From Bacillota bacterium (GTDB lineage Bacteria; Bacillota; UBA5301; JASBVW01), in the NCBI GenBank assembly GCA_029961005.1, contig JASBVW010000106.1, positions 1 to 5,766 of the forward strand: 5,766 nt of DNA, given 5' to 3'. Both the position numbers and the translations under genes were made by a program. Positions 1 through 5,613 of the stretch are shown in pieces (position 1 is the stretch's first letter; each line of letters begins with the position of its first letter). The notes below the pieces were generated by a model that saw only the letters and a program-made list of their open reading frames with translations, did not search any database and was not told the DNA's origin.

Positions 1-1677
1 GACCTCTCCGCAAGAAATTTCCTCCTCAAAAAGAATACTCTCCGCGTCGTGCTCATTGACTTTGAAGCCTCGATGTGGCGATCGGAGGGAGGGGCAGAGG
101 GAGACGAGCTGGCGCGGCCGGTCCTGCTGTACACCCCCGGCTTCCGGCGGATCGACCGGGCAAGACAGCACGTTTACGATGAGTACGACGACCTGTACAG
201 CTTAGCTAGCATGATGGCCTACTTCATCTACCCCATCAGCGCATATGCGGTCCTGCGCCCCGAACTCTTCCGCGATGTCTACCCCGCACTCATCCGCGAC
301 ATGGGGTGGCCCTTAGAGATCCATGACTTCATTGTCTCGGTCGCTGAGGGCGAGCGGGATCTCGGCGGGGTGCTGGAGTTCTTGACCGAGGAGGAGGAGC
401 GTATGGTGCGGCGGGTGACTACACCGCCGCTGCGCAGCGTGCCGACCGCCACACGCTGGGATGTAGGGGAAGCCCCCTGCTCGCGGCAGGCCCGCGAGTG
501 GGCCGTACAGATCGCTCGTTTCCTCGAACAGGCCGCCGATCCCGCACGCCCCACGCTCTTTCCCTCCGACCCCTTCGCCGTACTGACCAACCCGCTGAGC
601 CTGGGGTTCGGTGCTGGAGGGGTCCTATACGCGCTGCACAAGGCGGGTTTCAGCCTCAACGAGTCCTGGCGGAAGTGGTTCATTGACCGAGCCCGCCGCG
701 CTGACCCGCAGGACTTCCCCCCGGGCCTGCTAACCGGGCTGGCAGGGATTGCCTGGGTGTTGCTCGAGCTTGGTGAGGTCGAGGTAGCGCGGGAAGTGCT
801 TGGACGGGCCAACCATCACCCCAGCCTCGAGGACTATACCCTCTACTACGGGCTGAGCGGAGTCGGGCTGGCCAACCTTCACTTCTACCTACATGACAGG
901 AAACTGGCTTACCTTGATGCAGCCCTGGACATCTACCGCCGACTGGCGAGCCGCGCTCAACGCAAGGACGGGACGGCCTACTGGGTCAACCGCTTCAGTG
1001 GCGACGAGCCCTTCACCGGATTGGGCTTCGGCCAGTCCGGAGTGGCACTCTTCCTGTTGCGGCTGCACCAGCTAACCGGCGACCTGGCCGCACGGCAGGA
1101 CGGGGAGGCTGCACTACGCTTTGACCTGGCCCAGGCCGAGCGGACGGGACCCGGCACGATGAGCTTCCGCTATAAGGGCACCCTCGAACCCTATGTCGAG
1201 GTGGGAAGCGCGGGGGTGGCTAAGGTGCTGCTGCGCTACGGATGGCTCGAGGAGGCCCGGCCCCTGCTCAACGAACTTGGCCGCAAGTACTCGGTGCTTC
1301 CGGGCTACCTGTTCGGTATAGCCGGGGTCATCGACACCCTCCTTGATGCCTATCTGCTCACCAGGGAGCCGATCCACCTCGCGCGGCTGGAGCGCCAGCT
1401 GGAGGGGCTTCGCACCCTCTACCTCTTCGAGCCGCGCACATGCGCCAGCCTCCTACCCCAGGGGCGAACCCTGGAGGGGTTAGCCGTCCCCGGTGAGGGA
1501 CTGCTGCGGGTCTCCTGTGACTTCGCAACCGGTTGCGCTGGGGTTCTGCGGGTGCTGCACCGGGTGGCGAGCCCCGGCCCCGCCGACTTTATGCTGGACG
1601 AGGTGATGCCCGATGAAGACGTTATGGACCCTCCTGGAGGGGCGCAGGGGCGAGTTCCTGCTGCTGGTGGCGGTTAG
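1..1677 (+). CDS. lanKC: Class III lanthipeptide synthetase (LanKC type), C-terminal part: kinase C-lobe plus LanC-like cyclase domain; 5' end outside window
   Basis: The reading frame is open from base 1, so the gene is cut by the left edge; the GTG at 49 lies inside the kinase and is not a start. In-window residues are counted from base 1. Residues 1-6 (DLSARN) fit the kinase catalytic loop with Asp1 and Asn6, and Asp20-Phe-Glu22 takes the place of the DFG motif. The kinase C-lobe runs to about residue 120. From about 160 seven LanC-type Gly-rich helix starts follow: GFGAGG 202, GLLTGLAG 242, YYGLSG 282, GFGQSG 342, EVGSAG 400, LFGIAG 437 and ATGCAG 509. This is the alpha/alpha toroid of lanthionine cyclases. 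In class III enzymes such proteins phosphorylate and dehydrate Ser/Thr of a precursor peptide, then cyclise with Cys. The Cys and Cys-His zinc ligands of NisC are replaced (Leu437, Ala509, Thr510), which argues for class III over zinc-binding class IV. The last 22 codons overlap the downstream exporter gene. Family is secure; substrate is unknown. Confidence 0.9.
   Translation, partial: DLSARNFLLKKNTLRVVLIDFEASMWRSEGGAEGDELARPVLLYTPGFRRIDRARQHVYDEYDDLYSLASMMAYFIYPISAYAVLRPELFRDVYPALIRDMGWPLEIHDFIVSVAEGERDLGGVLEFLTEEEERMVRRVTTPPLRSVPTATRWDVGEAPCSRQAREWAVQIARFLEQAADPARPTLFPSDPFAVLTNPLSLGFGAGGVLYALHKAGFSLNESWRKWFIDRARRADPQDFPPGLLTGLAGIAWVLLELGEVEVAREVLGRANHHPSLEDYTLYYGLSGVGLANLHFYLHDRKLAYLDAALDIYRRLASRAQRKDGTAYWVNRFSGDEPFTGLGFGQSGVALFLLRLHQLTGDLAARQDGEAALRFDLAQAERTGPGTMSFRYKGTLEPYVEVGSAGVAKVLLRYGWLEEARPLLNELGRKYSVLPGYLFGIAGVIDTLLDAYLLTREPIHLARLERQLEGLRTLYLFEPRTCASLLPQGRTLEGLAVPGEGLLRVSCDFATGCAGVLRVLHRVASPGPADFMLDEVMPDEDVMDPPGGAQGRVPAAGGG
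1600..1605 (+). promoter_or_regulatory. Ribosome binding site for the ABC exporter, inside the synthetase gene
   Basis: GAGGTG lies 7 bases before the ATG at 1613. A TGA in the exporter frame at 1604-1606 means translation cannot begin further upstream than this ATG. The site therefore fixes the start and the 65 bp overlap with the synthetase. Confidence 0.65.
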
Positions 1678-3139
1678 CAGCCTGGTGAGCGCGACCGAGG
1701 CCCTGCTCCATCCGTTGATGCTCAAGTGGCTCTTCGACGAGGCGGTGATCGCGCAAGACTTCCGGCGCTTCGCCCTCCTGGGATTCGCCTACCTCGCTGT
1801 GGGACTGGGCCTGATCGCTCTCTTCTGGGTCGCCTCCCTCTGGCAGAAGGCCCTTATCAACCAGGTGGTGCTTGATTTGGAGGGGCGGCTGCTGGCCCAG
1901 GCCCTGCGAATAGACTGGAAAGACTTCAGTCGTGAGGGAGCCGGGGCCTTTGTGAGCAGGGTTCACCGGGATGTCCTCGAGGGGCTGGCCCCTGCGATTT
2001 CCCTCTTGGTTGACCTAGCCCGCCAGGCCCTGGCGGCCCTAACCTTCCTGGGGGTGCTGCTGTACCTGTCGTGGCAGGCTACCCTGGCCCTGGCGATCCT
2101 GGTCCCGCCGCTATTGTGGGTCGCGCAGCGGGTTGGGACGGGGATTCGCCGGGCGACTGAGTACGAGCGGGAGTCGGAGGCCCGCTACCTCGAGGTCCTC
2201 TCCCAATCGCTAAAGGCCTTCCGGGCTCTACGCGGCCTACCCCGTCTTCTCAGCCCGACTCTGGCGGCCAACCGGGAGGCCCTGCGCGCCCACCTCGAAG
2301 ACACCTACCGCAGCCACCGGCTGATGTGGGCCCAACAGGCCTGGAGCGACGTGTTCATGAACCTGGCCAACACGCTCGCGCTGGTCGTGGGCGGCTACTT
2401 CGTCCTGATCCGCGTGCTGAGCTTCGGCGGGTTCTTGGCCTTCGTCAACGCCTTTTGGCGGGCGGTGGACAACACCTTTTCCCTGTTGCGCCGGGTGCCC
2501 GAGTTCCACCGCTACGGGCAGATCCTCGAGCGCTTGCACGGACTGCTCTCCTCCGCACCCGACCCCTACGTGCAGCCGGCCGCCGAAGCCCGGCTCGAGG
2601 GGGTGCGGCTGGGCTACGCGGGCGGGGCCCCGCTGGAGCTGCCGCGGGTGGAAATCCGCCCGGGTGAGCGCGTGCTCCTCGTAGGGCCTAACGGCGTGGG
2701 CAAGACCACCCTGCTGCACGTGCTTTCTGGGTATTTAGCCCCCGAGAGGGGTAAGGTGGAGCGGCCCGCGCGGGTGGCCGCGCTCACCGCTCCCCCGGAA
2801 CTGCCGCCCTTGACGGTACGCGAGCTAGTTCCCGACGCCGGGATCCGCCGGGAACTGGGGCTAGAGGGCCTGGAGGACCGCCGCCCGGAGGCCCTGTCCT
2901 CGGGGCAGCGGCAGAGGGCCGCCATCGGCGCCCTGCTTTGCGAAGAGGCCGACCTCTACCTTCTGGACGAGCCCTTGGCCAACCTGGACCTCGAGAGCCG
3001 CGAGGGGGTGCTCGATCTCATCCTGCGCCGGACCGCGGGAAAGGCCCTTGTCGTGGTACTGCACGGGGATGAGGCTTTGCACAGCCGCTTCGACCGGGTA
3101 GTGGAGCTGGCGGGGCCGCAGGGGGTGGACTCCCGGTAG
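1613..3139 (+). CDS. ABC exporter half-transporter (fused membrane and ATPase domains), probable lanthipeptide exporter
   Basis: 508 residues. An exporter-type membrane domain comes first, with about six hydrophobic helices near residues 15-36, 53-77, 127-150, 152-172, 248-270 and 271-290. The ATPase domain starts near 325: A-loop Tyr335 (VRLGY), Walker A GPNGVGKT 358-365, signature LSSGQ 428-432, Walker B DLYLLDE 447-453 with catalytic Glu453, D-loop ANLD 456-459 and H-loop His484. It should act as a homodimer in the membrane. The overlap with the lanthipeptide synthetase implies translational coupling and a role in exporting the modified peptide. No C39 peptidase domain is present, so it cannot remove a leader peptide. 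Two oddities are seen. The Q-loop glutamine appears to be missing (ALTAPP near 390-395), and only 63 residues separate Walker A from the signature, about 35 fewer than usual in exporters. ANLD also resembles importer-type ATPases more than the exporter SALD. Self-immunity is an alternative role. Confidence 0.88.
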   Translation: MKTLWTLLEGRRGEFLLLVAVSSLVSATEALLHPLMLKWLFDEAVIAQDFRRFALLGFAYLAVGLGLIALFWVASLWQKALINQVVLDLEGRLLAQALRIDWKDFSREGAGAFVSRVHRDVLEGLAPAISLLVDLARQALAALTFLGVLLYLSWQATLALAILVPPLLWVAQRVGTGIRRATEYERESEARYLEVLSQSLKAFRALRGLPRLLSPTLAANREALRAHLEDTYRSHRLMWAQQAWSDVFMNLANTLALVVGGYFVLIRVLSFGGFLAFVNAFWRAVDNTFSLLRRVPEFHRYGQILERLHGLLSSAPDPYVQPAAEARLEGVRLGYAGGAPLELPRVEIRPGERVLLVGPNGVGKTTLLHVLSGYLAPERGKVERPARVAALTAPPELPPLTVRELVPDAGIRRELGLEGLEDRRPEALSSGQRQRAAIGALLCEEADLYLLDEPLANLDLESREGVLDLILRRTAGKALVVVLHGDEALHSRFDRVVELAGPQGVDSR

Positions 3140-3146
3140 CGCCCGC

Positions 3147-3174
3147 GTTCACCCAGGCTTTAAAGCTGCGAACA
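3147..3174. other. Short dyad-symmetric stretch in the gap after the exporter
   Basis: The 63-base gap between the exporter stop and the IS remnant contains a 10 bp palindrome, GCTTTAAAGC (3157-3166), with GTTC before it and GAAC after it. No run of T follows, so it is not a convincing intrinsic terminator. Its function is unknown, and nothing else was recognised in this gap. Confidence 0.25.
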
Positions 3175-3202
3175 CTGTGAAGGGCGGGTCTGCTGAGTGG
3201 GT

Positions 3203-3219
3203 GAGAGGCTGTCGTAAAA
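3203..3219. repeat. Candidate terminal inverted repeat of the IS5-family remnant
   Basis: GAGAGGCTGTCGTAAAA lies 13 bases beyond the transposase stop codon (read on the - strand), where an IS5-family end is expected. Ends beginning GAG and then a G/C-T-rich stretch are common in the family. The matching opposite end was not found in the window, so the call rests on position and general resemblance. Confidence 0.4.
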
Positions 3220-3232
3220 CCCCCACCCCACC

Positions 3233-3448
3233 TCAGGCGGCCCGGGCTAGCCGCTTCACCCACAAGCGTAGCCTGCCCACATACACCCAAGCTTCCGTCT
3301 CCTCAGGGCGGTACTCGTACTCCTCCCCCAGCCGCCTCTCGCCCCAGCCAGGCAAAAGTCCGCTCCTCCACCCCTTGGGCAAGGGCATAAACCCTCGCTC
3401 CCGGGGAATCTCCGGCACCTCCGCCCGGGGAGCCGTCACAATATGGGG
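3233..3448 (-). pseudogene. IS5-family transposase, C-terminal remnant with two frameshifts
   Basis: Read on the - strand, about 70 codons match the conserved C-terminus of IS5-type DDE transposases, but in pieces. GFMPLPKGW (about 3394-3368) is in one frame. VEERTFAWLGRE (3371-3336) is in another. RRLGEEYEYRPEETEAW followed by VYVGRLRLWVKRLARAA and the stop at 3235-3233 is back in the first frame. This corresponds to the family pattern LPRRWVVERTFAWL..RRL..DYE, which includes the catalytic Glu region. Two compensating small indels, near 3370 and 3337, explain the break. The upstream two thirds of the transposase, with the first two catalytic Asp residues, is gone; the match fades near 3430-3448, just before the helicase start. 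The element cannot move by itself. A programmed frameshift is unlikely because two shifts are needed and the N-terminal part is absent. Confidence 0.75.
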
Positions 3449-3449
3449 G

Positions 3450-5087
3450 ATGGCCCTGCGCCCCACAGACGAGCAGCTGCAGGCGGTGGAGGCCTACCGC
3501 TCGGGGCAGGACCTCAAGGTGGTGGCGGTGGCGGGCAGCGGCAAGACCACCACCCTGCGCCTGATGGCCGAGGCCGACCCGGGGAAGCGGGGACTGTACC
3601 TGGCCTTCAACCGCTCGGTGCGGGAGGAGGCGGCCCGCAAGTTTCCCCGCCAGGTCCGCCCCTATACCCTGCACGCCCTGGCCTTCCGCATGGTGGTGTC
3701 CCGCCACGAGGCCTACCGGGCCAAGTTCGAGGCGGCAAAGGGCCACCTCTCGGCCCCGCTGGTGGCGGAGGCCCTGGAGGTGCGGCATCCCCTGCTCCTG
3801 CACGCGGTGCTGGGGACCCTGGAGGCCTTTTTGCGCTCGGAGGCGGAGACCCCCGAGCCGGGGATGATCCCCCTGGCCTACCGGCTGGCCCGGGCGGGGA
3901 CCCGGTCCTGGCCCGAGGAGGAGGCCTTCATCCTGCGGGAGACGGAAACCCTCTGGCGGCGGATGACCGACCCCAACGATCCCTTCCCCCTGCCCCACGG
4001 GGCCTACGTGAAACTGTGGGCCCTCTCCGGGCCGGATCTCTCCTTCGCGGGCGCTTTGCTGGTGGACGAGGCGCAGGACCTGGACCCCATCTTCCTGCGG
4101 GTGCTGGAGGCCCACCGGGGCCGGGTGCAGCGGGTCTACGTGGGGGATCCCCGGCAGCAGATCTACGGCTGGCGGGGGGCGGTGAACGCCATGGAGAGGT
4201 TGGAGGCCCCCGAGGCCCGGCTCACCTGGAGCTTCCGCTTCGCCGAGAGCCTGGCCCGCTTCGTGCGGAACATGACCGCCCTGCGGGACCGGCCGGTGGA
4301 GGTGTGGGGGAAAGCCCCCTGGGCCACCCGGGTGGACACCGCCCTGCCCCGCCCTCCCTTCACCGTCCTCTGCCGCACCAACGCCGGGGTGGTGGGGGCG
4401 GTGGTGGCCACCCAGGAGCTGCACCGGGGCCGGGTACACGTGGTGGGGGGGGTGGAGGAGCTGGTCCACCTCCTGCGGGACGCGGCCCTCCTGCGGCAAG
4501 GGGAGCGGCGCACTCACCCCCACCCCGACCTGGCCATGGCGGAGACCTGGGAGGAGCTGGAGATCCTGGCGCAGGCCGGCTACGCCCCGGCCTACGGGGT
4601 GCTGCGGCTGGCCGAGGCCTACCCCGAGCTGGAGGCCCTGGCCGCCTACCTGGAGCGGGTGTGGACCCCGGCCGAGGCGGTGGCGAGGGTGGTGGTCTCC
4701 ACCGTCCACAAGGCCAAGGGACGGGAGTGGGACCGGGTGCTCCTCTGGGATGACTTCTTCCCCTGGTGGGAGGAGGAGTTGGTGCGCTCTTTGGACTGGG
4801 GGACCGACCCCGCCCACCTGGAGGAGGAGAACCTGCTCTACGTGGCGGCCACCCGGGCCCGCAAGCACCTCTCCCTGGGGAAGGTGACGGGGCTTTTGGA
4901 GGCGGCGGAGCGGATGGGGGTGTATCGGGTGGCGGAGGAGTCCACCCGGACCTACCTCCTCCTCTCCGCGGAGGCCCTGCGGGGCGTGGTCGAGGATCCC
5001 CGGGTGCCGGCAGAGCACCGGGTGCGGGCCCTCAAGGCCCTGGGCTACCTGGAGCGGGGGGAGGAGACGCTGCGGACGGGCCAGTGA
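3450..5087 (+). CDS. UvrD/FBH1-like superfamily 1A DNA helicase
   Basis: 545 residues with a complete set of SF1A motifs in order: Q-motif TDEQ 6-9, Walker A AGSGKTT 28-34, motif Ia LAFNRS 51-56, Ib YTLHALAF 72-79, motif II LLVDEAQD 203-210, motif III VGDPRQQIYGWRGA 231-244, motif IV LTWSFRF 258-264, motif V STVHKAKGREWD 417-428 and motif VI LLYVAATRAR 462-471. It should be an active ATP-dependent 3'-5' translocase or helicase. It is shorter than UvrD, Rep or PcrA (about 650-720 residues), and its layout and motif III resemble FBH1-like bacterial helicases; no F-box or nuclease domain is seen. The ATG at 3450 was chosen because TDEQ normally lies within the first 10-20 residues. The frame stays open upstream to 3177, but that stretch is antisense IS remnant. 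GGGGG directly touches the ATG, so no well-spaced ribosome binding site exists. Almost every codon ends in G or C, unlike the lanthipeptide genes. Role could be recombination control, repair or defence. Confidence 0.88.
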   Translation: MALRPTDEQLQAVEAYRSGQDLKVVAVAGSGKTTTLRLMAEADPGKRGLYLAFNRSVREEAARKFPRQVRPYTLHALAFRMVVSRHEAYRAKFEAAKGHLSAPLVAEALEVRHPLLLHAVLGTLEAFLRSEAETPEPGMIPLAYRLARAGTRSWPEEEAFILRETETLWRRMTDPNDPFPLPHGAYVKLWALSGPDLSFAGALLVDEAQDLDPIFLRVLEAHRGRVQRVYVGDPRQQIYGWRGAVNAMERLEAPEARLTWSFRFAESLARFVRNMTALRDRPVEVWGKAPWATRVDTALPRPPFTVLCRTNAGVVGAVVATQELHRGRVHVVGGVEELVHLLRDAALLRQGERRTHPHPDLAMAETWEELEILAQAGYAPAYGVLRLAEAYPELEALAAYLERVWTPAEAVARVVVSTVHKAKGREWDRVLLWDDFFPWWEEELVRSLDWGTDPAHLEEENLLYVAATRARKHLSLGKVTGLLEAAERMGVYRVAEESTRTYLLLSAEALRGVVEDPRVPAEHRVRALKALGYLERGEETLRTGQ

Positions 5088-5487
5088 CCCCCGGTCTTCC
5101 CGGCCCCCCACCGGCGGCGAGAGGGGTCTTCCCCCTAGGGCCCTGAGGCCGGCGGTGGAGGTGGAGTGGGCTTCGCTGCACCGGGAGGCCCTCCTGGAGA
5201 ACGGGGAGCGGGCCCGAAGGGGCGAGCCCCGCCTCAGGCTCTGGCGCGGCTTGGGCCCCTATCTCCACCTCCCTCCCCTGCAGGAAGAGGGCGTAGACCG
5301 GGGGCCAGCCCTCGGGGTTGGGGGCCTCCCGGGCCCAGGCCAGGGCCTTCGCGGCCACCTCGGGCTCGTCCAGGGGAAGGGGGACCAGGCGGTAGGCCTG
5401 GGGGAGCTCCCCCAGGAGGTGAGCCTCCCTCAGGAGATCGGTGAGGATCCCGTCCAGCTCGGCCAGCCTTTGCGCCGCGTCTACCAT
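5032..5487 (-). CDS. Small hypothetical protein, probably with a lost or replaced C-terminus
   Basis: The ATG at 5487 has a strong ribosome binding site (GGGGAGGG, 4-5 bases upstream) and opens 151 codons. Only residues 1-76, down to about 5260, look authentic: G/C-ending codons, helical and Leu/Ala/Glu-rich, with stretches such as LAELDGILTDLLREAHLL and PPVYALFLQGREVEI. No family was recognised. Beyond residue 76 codon choice loosens, the peptide becomes Pro/Gly-rich, and the DNA reads as a DUF4160 remnant on the other strand. The frame then overlaps the helicase's 3' end by 56 bp. I infer that the gene lost its natural 3' end by recombination or deletion near 5240-5260 and now runs to a chance stop. 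No Cys, membrane segment or signal peptide is seen. It may be coupled to a short frame that ends across its start codon. It may be a pseudogene. Confidence 0.5.
   Translation of the reverse strand: MVDAAQRLAELDGILTDLLREAHLLGELPQAYRLVPLPLDEPEVAAKALAWAREAPNPEGWPPVYALFLQGREVEIGAQAAPEPEAGLAPSGPLPVLQEGLPVQRSPLHLHRRPQGPRGKTPLAAGGGPGRPGVTGPSAASPPPAPGSPGP
5113..5241 (+). pseudogene. DUF4160-family protein, C-terminal remnant
   Basis: The + frame running through 5155 encodes GERGLPPRALR (from 5116), VEVEWASLHREALLEN (5155-5202) and GERARRGEP (5203-5229). This follows the conserved C-terminus of DUF4160 proteins (pattern LPxRAL...WAxLHxxELLENWxxAxxGExL), small proteins often found beside DUF2442 proteins in toxin-antitoxin-like pairs. 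The usual Trp after LLEN is Gly (codon GGG at 5203). The N-terminal half, with its GPHFH-like motif, is absent: the helicase stop is at 5087 and no start is present. The usual 3' end is not recognisable either, since the frame reads on into sequence antisense to the neighbouring - strand gene. It looks like a decayed gene fragment. The family match was made by eye, and no function is expected now. Confidence 0.6.
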
Positions 5488-5546
5488 GCTTCCCTCCCCT
5501 GGACCCGGGCGGCCCTATAGGCCTCAATGCACTCCTCAGCCCGCCG
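5481..5546 (-). other. Possible 3' end of a short upstream reading frame
   Basis: On the - strand the frame ending at TAG 5483-5481 encodes RRAEECIEAYRAARVQGREA followed by Trp and stop. It is a plausible amphipathic C-terminus with mostly G/C-ending codons. It overlaps the next gene's start as ATGGTAG, a usual arrangement for translationally coupled genes. Upstream of 5546 the peptide becomes Pro/Gly-rich, and no ATG or GTG start was found before the divergent promoter; a TTG at 5597 is the only candidate. It may be a gene fragment or chance. Confidence 0.25.
5492..5499 (-). promoter_or_regulatory. Ribosome binding site for the small - strand gene
   Basis: Read on the - strand, GGGGAGGG precedes the ATG at 5487 by 4 bases (5 from the GGGGAGG core). 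It is the best-placed Shine-Dalgarno sequence in the right part of the window, and is the main reason to accept this start. Confidence 0.55.
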
Positions 5547-5592
5547 GCCGGGAGGCCTACCGCCAGGCCCGGCGGGATTGGGTGAAGGCGGG

Positions 5593-5611
5593 TGCAATAC
5601 AATTGCAATAC
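5593..5611 (+). promoter_or_regulatory. Promoter -10 with overlapping operator-like repeats for the RHH gene
   Basis: TGCAATAC occurs twice (5593-5600 and 5604-5611), 11 bases apart, about one helical turn. The same bases form a perfect inverted repeat, TGCAAT-ACA-ATTGCA (5593-5607). TACAAT (5598-5603) matches the -10 consensus TATAAT at five of six positions. Transcription would start around 5610, just before the ATG at 5614, giving a leaderless or nearly leaderless mRNA, common in Thermus relatives. No convincing -35 box was found at normal spacing. A repressor bound here would cover the -10, as in autoregulated RHH genes. Confidence 0.5.
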
Positions 5612-5613
5612 AG

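Noticed and set aside
279..812. 177-codon - strand frame within the synthetase
   Set aside because: Ser/Arg/Pro-rich shadow of the kinase-LanC coding strand, with no motif and no ribosome binding site.
3140..3202. Possible lanthipeptide precursor gene or terminator after the exporter
   Set aside because: No short frame with a leader and a Ser/Cys core was found, and the dyad at 3157-3166 has no T run.
3177..3449. N-terminal extension of the helicase to an ATG at 3177
   Set aside because: The stretch is antisense to the IS5-type transposase remnant and the terminal repeat, and the helicase Q-motif sits correctly after the ATG at 3450.
3443..4753. 436-codon + frame overlapping the helicase
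   Set aside because: Almost entirely Gly, Pro, Ala and Arg; it is the +1 shadow of a GC-rich gene.
3303..5111. 602-codon open frame on the - strand
   Set aside because: It is antisense to the helicase, which has every SF1A motif. Its peptide is a Gly/Pro/His/Gln-rich mirror of GC-rich codons. Only its last residues (VEERTFAWLGRE) are meaningful, as part of the transposase remnant.
5121..5136. AGGGG-TCTT-CCCCT hairpin after the helicase as a terminator
   Set aside because: The stem is short, no T tract follows, and it lies within the DUF4160-like coding remnant.
5155..5520. 121-codon + frame from a GTG at 5155
   Set aside because: Only the first about 27 codons match DUF4160; the rest is antisense to the better-coded - strand gene and the GTG is internal to the remnant.
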